A stretch of DNA of 64,000 bases from Lineus longissimus (Eukaryota > Nemertea > Pilidiophora > Heteronemertea > Lineidae), in the NCBI RefSeq assembly GCF_910592395.1, contig NC_088311.1, positions 18,540,501-18,604,500 of the forward strand. The letters run 5' to 3'. This document shows, piece after piece, positions 21,770 to 33,700 of the stretch. Every line of letters begins with the position of its first letter. Within the stretch, counting starts at the first letter, position 1. Both the position numbers and the translations under genes were made by a program. The notes beneath the pieces were generated by a model. The model searched no databases and was not told where the DNA came from. It saw only the letters and a program-made list of their open reading frames with translations.

Positions 21770-22946
21770 TAATATATTTCGGAGTTTAGTTAGTTATTGG
21801 GAGACTGCATAAAAAGTTATGTTGGAATGACCCAGAAAGTCGTTAAGAGTCATTGCACAAGAGCAAGAGATAGGGTAAGCACATTTTAGTCGGAGATTAT
21901 GAATTGATTTTCCAGAGTGGTACTCCATGGCGAGGCGATTACCTGTTAACAGGTTGAGCAAAAACACACTATGTAGGCCAGTTTGTTTGAATATATTATT
22001 TTTTTTATTAATTTACAATATCTTAATTCCCTATTTGATGGGTCACTCATACGAAATTTACACATTCAATATTTTTTATGGCAACAATGAGATTCTACAG
22101 TACATCTAAGAAGGTTACAAGGGAAGCGGGTACTTGTCCGACGTCCCATAAAAAAAGCCTCGTACCGATCGATTCCCGACAGGCTATTCCAGCGCATATC
22201 ATCTCGACACATCATTTTCTGGCACTTCCAATTCTTCCGAATTGCACAGAAAATAGGGTGTCTATCCTGAAAATCCCAACAATTCTTTGGGCCATCCCTA
22301 AAAATGCATCCGTCCCCTCATAACATGCACACTATATTCTAGTGAAGCCAAAAGACATGACTTTCCGTGTTTTCTATTTGCTTAATAGCATCATGTGTAA
22401 CGGTCCAGCATCCGCCTCTTCCGTCCTCTCTTTGCTTATTTTTCATGTTAAAGCAAACTGTGGTTCTATGATACAGATCTGCCATGACATCCTTCTGTAT
22501 CCCGAACAGAAGTAATGAACATGATAAATGGCATCAGTTTGGTACTTCATATGTATGAATTAGACTCCATTAAGTAACTTGATTCTCATTAGCTCGATTT
22601 GTGGTCCCTGGTCAAAATTTCCATTCTTCAAATATTGGATACTAGTACATTTGTATATCAAAAGACTGCCTTGTCAAAGGAAAGTACATACACTTTAAAG
22701 CTAAACCTACATTTTGAAAGGCATGCAGTTTAAGTAAAACGCTTTTCCATAATTGTACATTATGTATGGGACATATAAGAGTTATTATACCTAAGTTTGA
22801 TACATAAGATATCTTCCGAATTTTCGAGTCTTCAATCTTACCCTGCAGCGGACATGCGTGGCTCGGAGCTTCGTCCACCGTTTTCATAATGGCTATAATC
22901 TTGATGGTTGCGTGTACCAGAACTGGCCAGTACCAGCAATGCCCTC

Positions 22947-22996
22947 TTATGGTTTGGTGACGAGAATACATTCATCTATGACGAAGTTCTTAAAAC
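22947..22996 (-). CDS. weak candidate terminal exon of the LAR-like receptor
   Basis: An AG acceptor at 22997-22998 in the right phase would add a 16-residue tail (GFKNFVIDECILVTKP) and a stop after the transmembrane exon. The polypyrimidine tract is poor. A competing reading is an exon ending at 22842 with a strong G|GTAAGA donor, in a frame that contains the hydrophobic stretch WYWPVLVHATIKIIAIM. Neither is secure. Confidence 0.15.
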
Positions 22997-23023
22997 CTGC
23001 ATTTATTGCTAATTGTCCAATTC

Positions 23024-23081
23024 CATCATCTGACTTTCAAGTTTCTGATCAACATCATCTGACTTTCAAGTTTTTGATCAA
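23024..23081. repeat. 29-bp tandem duplication
   Basis: 'catcatctgactttcaag...gatcaa' occurs twice back to back with one substitution. Confidence 0.9.
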
Positions 23082-24574
23082 CAAGTTAATTTCATGAAGC
23101 CTTCTTGGTACCAAAAAATCCCGTTTTAGCTGAATCAATAAAATCCTATCAATGGGAGATTTTGGACCTTGGGATGATCATTGACAATACGGACAATGCG
23201 TTGTTTCTTTTTTGTGGTGTTTTAATACATATGTACATTTTTTATTCCTGTGAATTTTCGCTAGTATCTTTATCTATTCTTTATCCAATGAGAGACATCA
23301 GGCCATATGACCTATCGCCATATTGACAACGGTAAAGTGATGCTTTAGAATATGGCATGTTTGGAAGTCATTACAATACATCTTCGATCCAACATAACCA
23401 AATGCTGAATTTCAGTAGAATATAAATTTTTATGTCTCATTTTCAGAAGAGTTTATAGGTAATCGTGCCTCCCAAAATCTGTCATCCTGACCTGAATTGC
23501 CATTCTGCTCTTGCTGAAGACAGTTAGGACCACAACTGGCAGTTTTTTATGTTGTCTCATCGTGCGGAGTCCAACAATTAGTGCCTAGTTCTCCAACCCA
23601 TATCTTAACTGATAAAGAAAATGGGCACCTGTATGGAGAAGGCGGCCAGATCTATTTCCAAAATGAATCCTTTTGAGATTTATAACTGAGGCCACCAATC
23701 ACTTGGTCGATTCCTGGTCTTTGCTGTGGCAGTCTTTTGTCCATATATAGAGTACATGTACTTTGAATCGTTAGAAGTCTTGGAATGACTGAGGATCCCG
23801 AAAAAACTTGTCAGTGAAGCACCACAATGGAGCCTTCTTTGGGTTCACCAAGGCTTTGAAAATGCTGAAAAAGATGTTTTATTAAAGTGAAAATCTAATT
23901 CCTGTTATCTTTCACTAAAGATTGGCTTATAGTCATACTCTTCTGAACTGGCATTCCAGAATGGACCAGAATTACCTTCGTTTTTGTCTCAATATCTCCA
24001 AAAGGGTGCGTAGTCCAAGTACACCTTTGGGCATATTGGGGTAGGCAATGCGATGTTTTACTATCTCACGTCGAGGTCTACATTATGTTCTCTGACGTGT
24101 TCCATTTTAACTTAGAGTCCCTGCGCGCTCAAAAACTAGCCTAAACAATGATTCCACTGCAGACGTCAATACACCATAAACACGTCTTTGGGTTATATAC
24201 GTCTGGCATGCTTGTGGTTCCACTAAAAAAACGGTTCCATTTATCACACTTTACTAGCCTCTTGTGATGAAGCCATTACTGAGAAAACTTTTTCTGTTAA
24301 AGGGGATTTCGCACGACCAGCGATTAAGTCTGCCTGCTTTTTACATTTTCATGGGCGGTGACAATAATACCTTCTCATTTCCTGTTTAAAAGTCCGGCGC
24401 AGATTAGTTAGCTAATAGATAGATTCGACGGGTCCGATGAACATGTTGACAATAAGGCCTGCAATAGGGTTCCATTCAGAAACTCGCATATGGCTAAATG
24501 CATCCATTGCTTTGATACCGATTGAGGCGCGTGAAGGGCATTGTATCGCTGGTGCGAAATTCGCTTTAACTCAC

Positions 24575-24749
24575 CTCTCAGAAGAATTAAAGCCAGGAGA
24601 ATGCCACTCGGCACTAAAGCTGTTGCACCACAGCGACCACAATGACCACCACTGTACTGTCGGGGTTGTGTACTCGTCTTTAGGATACCATTTCGTATAC
24701 ATTTATCTCCGTGTAAAACATCGGAATATGGCGTTGATGTATGTACAGT
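24575..24749 (-). CDS. LAR-like receptor exon 11: stalk and transmembrane segment
   Basis: The exon opens with [12 protein letters not shown], matching LAR 'YTSSPFSEFL', and ends with a 17-residue hydrophobic run [17 protein letters not shown] then Arg before a GTGAGT donor. The run is short, and His and Arg lie just before it. In another frame a Val-rich stretch appears, so an indel or atypical anchor is possible. Confidence 0.65.
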
Positions 24750-27700
24750 CTGAAAGGAAGAAAAGCAATACAATTTCAAACGTTTTCCCATGTGATTTTC
24801 CCCGTAAGTCTTTTGAGACACAAAATTAATGTTCAAATTAGAAAACGCAGTTTCTTTATAGACTGGTCATCACATGACATCGTTTGTCCAATCAGGTGCT
24901 GGGATTGTAGCTAGTCACGATGTGATGAATGACAGCAACACTCAATCTCCCAACGAGAGGACTCTGCTGCATTTACCTCGGCCTAACCGGAAGAGGCCAA
25001 ATGTACGTTATCACTAAGCAACCGTTACCAATGGCATGGCTAGGAGATTGAGCAACACTCACCTCTGATGTTTTCGGATCGATGGTATATACCCGAAGAA
25101 ATATTCTATATTTTTTATCAGGCAGAAGTTGTCTATTGACATAGTTGCCATATACTTTTCCGTCACCTAGGATGAACTTGTCTGGTATCTTATCGCCGAA
25201 TTCAGCAGTAATATAGGCGGAGTCTGGGGTCCCTGCCATTGTCATCTGAAAGTAAAAAGGCAAATAATAGCGATTTACTGGAGGCTGTCACTATCATTTT
25301 TGACATTGTTCCGAGGAGAAGGTTGAACTGAAATTATAGTGTTTGCAAACCGTGAAATAGTTTAATGTTCGCATTTTCATGGTGCCCTAAAACCCCGTTC
25401 TTTCGCCAAGTTTAAACTTGGCGTCAGTCAACCGGGGAGATGTATGATGCGGATTCATCGGGAGCCGGGTTTGAGATAGCTTGCGCGTAATATCTGGTCA
25501 ATACCGGTCGACTGGGGGCTACTGCTGGCGATAGCATAGACGCTTCACAATCTTCAGGGTTCACGCAGCGAAATATGTATACATGTACGTTTCCACACTA
25601 ATTGGTGTGACAACTGGTTACTTAGCAATACATGGTGATTTAGATTTCCTTATTGCTAACAAGTACATTGTACTCACATTTTCGAGTTGTATCTCATCTG
25701 GGTCCAGGGAGGGCCGCTCCAACGGCACGACAACCAGTAAATGGTAGGTGTACTCCGGCTGCATTTGGACGATAAATTGAGCCAAGTCCAAGTGGATTGT
25801 ACAAATCGTCCTCTGTTCTGTTGATAACACTTGCGGAACGCCAGAAAGAGCTGGAGCTGAAGTGAGAAATTGCATGTCAGAGAAATGACATGTCGGAGCG
25901 GGTAAATGCAGTCATGTAATTAACCAACTCCAGAGGGCATGACATATTCTTTCCGCAACCTGCAGGTCAAATGGGAGCTGGTCTGAGCTGGCTGGGACAT
26001 GCGCCGAATGCCACCTAGCTCATCTATCCACACGAATTGCAATTCGATGGGCATTGGATTCTGGCCAAGAAATCAATACGTTCTCAAAGAAAGACTTGAA
26101 GTCGTACGCGGCGGTAGAAAAGATGACGAAGGAACTCGGTCTATAATGTGGCCGGGAAACATCCAGGATAAGCTGCCGAGCAGAAAGCGACTGGAAACTT
26201 GTCTTACAAACTGTATACATAGGTATCATGAGGGTAATTATAAGAATATTGCAAAAAAATGACAAACCTTCTATCCTTGTTGTTGATACAACAGAACTGG
26301 AGGAAGTCGATCCGTCATTGAACATGGCCGTCACGGAAAATGTGTATGTCGTTGCTGCCAACAGGTCGGGCACGGTCACCACGGAGGCGTTGGTCTGGTC
26401 GGGAACGGGCGGAAATGTTATGGTCCCGAGCGTAAAATTGGTCGTAATATCCGAAATGTTGGGATCTTTTCCTTCAACCCATGTTACCTGAAACAAGATT
26501 CAAGAAGCGTGAAGACTATTTTTCAGATTTTTTGTGATGGGTAAGCCTTTGATTTCTGTTTCTCGCCCGTGTTTCACCCTCGCCTTTTGAAAACTCTTTC
26601 TTGATAAGCGGCAAGCAACTGGATAATTTCGAAGACCGATGCCAAATGTAGTGCCTACCATAACCAGGTCTGTTCTCTTCCTTTGCACACCCTAATAATA
26701 GGCAATTTCGCAACCCCTCCGAACGACGAAGTGTAACTACGCGGTCTGACGTATCAACAAGTTCTATGCTGAATTCAGTTATACGCAAAACTGGTAAACC
26801 ATCTTCAGCTTTTTACCTTGCACAATACTCAAATCTTTTAAAGGTCGTCGATAAGGTACATTACATACTTCGTCGGTTGTATAAATATATAGCTTTTCGT
26901 ACGGGTTGCGAAACCAGCCCATCCTATGTCTCGGGTAACAAAATCTTAGTGGAGCTACATGTAAATGCTTCACTTACCATATAACTGGAAACGCCCGGGC
27001 GAATCGGTGGCCACCATGAAAGCGTAACAGATGATGAGGTGGTCGATTTTTTACGAAGTCCCTTTATACTGTCTATGTCGTCCTTGATGATTTCCGCGGG
27101 ACCTGGAACGAAACGACGAAGAGCCAGTATTAGAGAAACCGCGGTGCTAAGAATAGAGAATGAGTGTCTGAGATAGTGATGCCCCTCAAAAAACAATCGC
27201 TCGTCTCCGCATCTAATCTATCGTGGTTTTAACATTGCGCTTTATGCCGCAATTTACATTGGTTATCAGCTAAATCTCCACAGAGGCGCACTACAGAATC
27301 ACCGAGCTGCTCGCAAATTGCTACACGTGAGCTCGACCTTCGAGTACAGTACAAAGTCGCAACTACCAGACCGGAATGCAAACCCACGACTCTAGAAAAG
27401 CCTACCTTGTTGCCTGATTATAACTGCAGCCGTAACACTGACCATCCCGAGCGGAGACCCAGCCACACAAGTGTAGTTCGCCGCCTCTGTAATATTGGTC
27501 AGGGACAGCGTACTGCGGCCATTCGACGAGTCTCCCTTGGTAGTGATTTGGTCGTTATTCTTTATCCACACGACGTTCGGCTGGGGGCGCCCTTTCGCTT
27601 CACAATCTAGGACCAGCGACCCTCCTTCGTCGACCACTTGGTCTTGAGGGATGATGGTGAATACAGGACGTACTCCAGCATCTGTCCAAAGTAATATATT

Positions 27701-30700
27701 ATAATATGGCATATGATGCGAAAAAAAATTGTCAGTTGATATTGTGTTGGGTTTGCGATATTAAAAGTGGGTGTTCAATCTACAGCAAAATTGAAATAAC
27801 AAGGCATGGTTCCAAATGGGAATTTTCTTTCAGTGTGGTCGCTTCACAAAACGACTACGCTCGGCCGAACTGAAATTTACTAAGTACCCGCTGGTGCAGA
27901 TAGCATTTTTTATGATACTACAGCTTCCCACCAACAGGCCCGGGCTAACGGCGGAACTAGCGGGTAATCTAAATGAGCACCGCTGGGCCTATACTCTTCC
28001 CGCAGCAGTGTGACTGCATCGGAATACACCCTTGTTGAATTAATTCGTTAGTTCCATTGCTAGTTTTGAGGGATTACGCATGGTGTACTGTTGTCGGATC
28101 ATGGCAAACTATTCCCCTTCATTGCCCAGTAGATATCCCCGACAGTATAAGCTGACATTCATCACCGGCATTTCATGAATTTTTAGAACAAATGTGACAA
28201 TAAATATGAATTGATTGCCACTTGTTCTACGGACACAATAATAAATGTTTCTGCAAGACAGCTACCAACGGAGTACCCCCCAAAAACACTTAAGTTTATT
28301 ACCAGACAAATAACTCAATATTACAAATCCCGCAGCGTCATTTAATGCAACTTCCACGGATAATTAAATTCTCCTCACAAACGAAGCGTTTTAATTGGCA
28401 ATACATCATTTCCTAAATGCTTTATATAATTAGTCATATATCATAGCATCGGTATAACCAAGGCAACAATGATAATCCAACATTGACCGAAGTGCAAGAT
28501 TGATAGGGAGGCAGTGCTGCATTCCACTACATTTAATAGGGTGTATATTTTGTAGAAAAAAAGGCTTCGCAAGTAGGCTGGTCTATTTTGCTGTTTTATT
28601 CTCGATTACAGTTGACTTTTTGTTAAAATTCTATGAGCACAGTTAAACTTTTATTGTTCCCTAATTTTTCAACTTAAAGAAGAAAAGAAAAAACAACAAA
28701 CAGTGTGATATAAGACTTCAAAGCACCAGCCACTATCATATGAAGACTTACAAAGAAGCACAACGATTTGAAAACGTGCCTAATTGTAATCTCGATTTTC
28801 CTGACACCAATCGTTCTCTGATTTCTTTTCGACCTATCATGAAAAATTGTAATTTGATACGAGTTCCCTATGATCTTTTTTTCGGAAGTTATTCCAAATT
28901 TGAAGTAAATGAAATAATATTTGTTTTTGTGCCAGCCCAAGCCAGTATTTGCCCAACATTGTTTTATTACATGTACGAGTACTATTAAACTTTATAAAAT
29001 CAACTACAATCGGGAAAGGAACTTCGCAATAGATCTTCCCCCTTTGGTACAACTGACTATGGTCCATTTCACGAGAAAATGAATCTAGGACTTTTGGTGC
29101 CTTTCACACAGAAAATGCAGCAGTTGAACAATGAAAATGTCATACTTCATCTGAAATTTCAAAATCCGAGGTATCTTAAATATGTTACTTGGCCAGAATC
29201 AGACAACGCATGCACATGACACGAACAACCCATTTGAAGCGAAATGCAATTCAATAAATTGTCCCAGCCACTTTCGCTTTTTGCAGACAGTGTCATATTT
29301 TCGTGATATGGACTATTTTAAAGGGTCAACTTGGGTATGACTTCCAGCAGGACCGTGACTACTTCCAACAGGATAATTTTAAAACCTTTGAACTGCAATA
29401 AACAATGCACTCGAACTGGGTGTATCCATAGGCCTGTCTGAGTTTAACAAGCCATGTCCAAAACTGATTCCAAACCCCAAGCAAAAATTATTATTAGAGA
29501 TCGGAATCAGTGCGATACTACATGTGGCGGCGCATTGTGGCAAGGAAAGTCATTATCCTCCTACCATGCCCAAGTTATCCCTTTAAAAGACAGAATATGA
29601 ATGTGATGGCATTCCAAGCTACTATTGAGAGAGAGAGTATACGGCGTACAAAGCAGATAGAGGGTGCACTGTGTTACACAATTACATACTGATGAAGATG
29701 GGTGCAGGTTTATTCGTCATATTTCTCAGTCCAGAAACAAGATATGGGGTGGGTTTCCGAAAACGGACTCGAAGCAACGAAATATACCTCAGAATATTTT
29801 TAAAAAATTATGGTTAGTAATCACGGCGGATGCTTTATCCGACGTCCTTTTCGTCCAAAAAATATTTTTTCCTTTTATTCTGTGAAAAACGCTCACTTTT
29901 GACCTTGGCCTACATTATTCACATTGACCTCCACTTACCTTTGACCTTGATATGTGTCGTATACTGCGTCGTTCCAAGCTCCGAGATGGCCACACACGTG
30001 TAGTTCCCCGTCTTCCTCATACTTACTATGATCAGACTATTCTTCCCGAAGGGAACATTGTCATTGGCTGAGACAGTTTTGAATTCGCTGACCCAGAACA
30101 CTTTGGGTTCAGGGTTACCGAATGCTATGCAAGTCAAGTTGAGAGTATCGCCGTATTCGACTGTCATCTCGGCAGGCGGTGAACTTGATATGTAGGGGTA
30201 GACCTTTCGAACTGTTGGAAAAGATGACATGCAGAATCTAGAGGAGTTCTATCGCTGACGAAGACGGTGCATGTACATGTACGCCATTGCACGCGAAAAG
30301 CCTTCCAAAATCCATATCATAGTTTAACAATGTTTAAGAATGAATTATATAAATAATTTCTTCTACACCTGTGGACTAGTTTGAACAGCTCCTTCCAAAG
30401 TCACATTGACTAACCAAAATGAAAAAATGTGTGTCTCGAGTTCAAATTACGTCAAATTATACGTTCAAGGACCAACATCGAAATTCAAGTTCTTAAAAGC
30501 ATCAAATTAAACCGGACTTTATATCAATAATTTCGAAAGTTAAAGCATCGAGTGATAAAAACGCCATGTCGAAATATCCGGTTTCTGATACTCGAAGCAT
30601 ACCCCGAGAAACAAATCTAATTCCAGTACGGTACCTTAAAATGGTGTATACACACGCCGAAAACCATATAAACAGAACTTTTACCGAGGACCACCAGGCA

Positions 30701-33700
30701 GAAGTCAGTTGATTGTGAATAGAATTTTCAGAAACATGACAGGGAAGACATGATCTAGAATAATTCAGCCACCACAAAACAGTACAACTAATTTCGGTGT
30801 CTAAAAACCTCAAACTGTGTAATTTGGTGCACACCCGACATGACTCTTGATCTATAAATTTTCTTTCAAAACCACTTGCGCAGACAATTTTTATACTGCG
30901 ATATTCTTCTTGCATCTTGTTTTTACAGCACTGTTTGTCAATTTAGACTTAGAATTTTAAACGTTCAATTTTTTTATATAAACACTTTAATGGTGTACTC
31001 TGCGGCACTGTCAAAATTTTATTTTTTGCGGATCTATAAGATGACTTCAAGTAGGTTAAGAGTCTCCCTGCTGAAAAAACGTTAGAATATTAACGTAATA
31101 AATGACAATCCGATGAGATGTCTAAAATGTCAAGACCGTGGCGAAAAAGTATATAACTCGTTAACTTCATTTTGCACTACAGGGGAGTCTTCTTCAAGTA
31201 TACTCTTAGCCTTCACTACTTGAATCTAGAAAATCTGGAGTGTAGTTCTGGGGGACATTTTTTTGTACTTTATGTTTTATAGTTGGGTGGGAAATTTGAT
31301 AGCAGTGTTGGAAAGTTTAACGTTAGATTAAATTTGAACTGTCCACCATTCTTGGAGTAAACAGGGACTGTTTTTATCATTGCAATATAGGGTATTTACG
31401 CTCAAAGAGGAAGGACATTTCCTACTGTCCGACGGGACTAAGAGGTGGGTGAAGGAAAAGCATGCGTAGGGAAGAATAACGATCAAGAAGAAAAACATCA
31501 TGCGTTTAAAAAGGGTTGCAAACATTATGTTAGTCCGAAACAACCATGCTGATGAACAAATATCATATCACCGACCACACTTACATTTAGGACGTGACTC
31601 TTAAATGATATTACATGTAAATTCTAGAATCTGAAGATGTGCAACACTGACGTCACTAAATGGCGACTTCGGTGGCAAACATGGCCAATAACAAATGAAT
31701 AAGTAATAAAATTGATGATGGATACAGAGAATTCATCAAATTTTAAATCTTTAAGAGATGTTGAAATTACAGTAGAACCTCTCTATTAAGGACACCCTTG
31801 GTACTGACAAGCGCTGTCCTTATTAGACAGAGGTGTCCTGATTAGAGAGGTCAAATTGAATGGAAAAAACAATTTGGGACCAAAACTAGTGTCCTTAATA
31901 GAGAGGTTGTCCTTAATAGAGAGGTGTCCACTAAGGGAGGTTCCACTGTACATTATTTATCTAATCGAAGAAATATCATAGAGTTTGCATGGCCGTCTCG
32001 GAAATAAAGCTCGACTTCTACCATGTCTACGCAGGGAACCAAGGTGTTCTTCAAGAATTTCTTTGCATGTTTGAGTAAATGGTCTTCTCACTTGATCCAG
32101 ATGTGAAGGTTGTTCAAGTTAACTATAGTTAAGAGTATAATTTCTACATTGAGGCAAAGAGAGTGACTTTCAAGTTCCATCGAGTTCATCTCTGGATAGT
32201 CGATGCAGTGTCTCACATTTCATGATCTGGTCGAAATCATTCGAATTTCATTTTCAACAAGTTGCGTGCACTTTTTTCCCCAACTGAACAAGATGATATT
32301 CCTACTTACATGCACAATCTTGGCCATACGTTTCAAAATAATTACAAACCCAAAAGTGACGCCGGATATGATTAAAACGATGTACAAACGTGAGATTTTT
32401 AAATTTCTTTCTTACTAATAAAGGCTTTTTAATCACGTGTCCCATAGTGCATATTGTATTATCTGTCCTGTGTTCATTGCGTATTGTTTTGCGTATTCTT
32501 TACGTCATTCATGCAATCCGTGTTAAAATGTTTATTAACCACATAAAACTATGATACCTAATGCATTTTGCTAGTACAAGACACTACGAAATTCACTGTA
32601 CAATACCGTACACCACTATTGAAGTACAGTGTACCAAGGGCGGCTAACCAAGCTTCTATCACTAGTTCCCTGGGCCATGCTTGGGTTGTCATGCCACATG
32701 AAAAGTATGGAAAATGAACGCACCTATGTCTGTGTCGACGCTGATAGACTCACCTCTTACGTGGAGGTTGGCACTGTAAGAATAGTCAGTGCCCACGCTA
32801 TTTTCCGCCACACATTCATATTTTCCACTGTCTGATGATTTTGCGCGCTCGATTCGTAAAGAACCTAAGAAATGTAGAAATTTGAACACATGAAATCACA
32901 TAACAAAACAAAAACCAGCTTATGTATCATTATTTTCTGTACAAACGACTCGATGATGCTACTCGCGATCGTCTGTATTCAGGATGCAGTTTCTACTCCG
33001 ACCCATCACCTTTAGTCTAGCTGCTGGACATATGGTTGTATAAAGGTTCACCCTGGAAAATCAGCACAGGTAGGACTTCTGGAATTGTCACGACCCCTTT
33101 TCCCCGAGATTGGCGAAATTGGCATAAAAATCACAACTTTATGATGGCTAGAAAGGGAATTCAGGTGTTCGCAGGACACTTTTCTGTTCATCCGGTGGGT
33201 CAGCGACACATGACCTCGGGTAACGGCAATCCCCATATCCAGGAAATCCTCCCTCGATTCGAGGAATACTCTCGGGAAATGTTGGGCGGATTCTTCAGGA
33301 TGATGTTATAGATTAAACTAGAGAATGGTACCATTACCGGACGGAGACAGTGAAAACCTCGGTTCTTCCATGTCGACTGGCTGCCATTCCTTCAACCATC
33401 GCACTGTGGGCGCCGGGTCTCCTGCAGCGCTACAAGTCATGACCACCGGTCGACCAGTCTCCACCACGCGGAAGTTGGGCTGTGTTGTGATAAAGGGGAA
33501 ACCATCAGGCTCTGTAGATAAAACAAACAAGAAAACATTAACAAACGTGTAGTTATCATTTTCCTTGAACCAAGAACCTCCGGAATGTTCTGGAGTATCA
33601 CTGCTTACATTTCTCAGTGCATTGCGGCGTCGTATTCCTCCAACACCCCAATGGCATGGCAGATCAGTTTGCAATCTAAAACCAGGTAGACCAATAATTA

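Larger units (their letters stand above)
21770..24574. other. intergenic DNA between the retroelement and the LAR-like gene
   Basis: No strongly supported gene. It contains a 29-bp tandem duplication (23024-23081) and weak candidate 3' exons for the LAR-like receptor (22842-22996). I looked on the minus strand for protein tyrosine phosphatase signatures (HCSAGVGRTG, WPDHGVP) and saw none. Confidence 0.5.

Noticed and set aside
22842-22971. Hydrophobic minus-strand ORF (WYWPVLVHATIKIIAIM) with a strong GTAAGA donor
   Set aside because: Acceptor and phase do not fit the preceding LAR-like exon convincingly; kept only as a competing reading.
33036-33311. 91-codon plus-strand ORF
   Set aside because: Lies antisense in the intron between LAR-like exons 4 and 3; no family resemblance.
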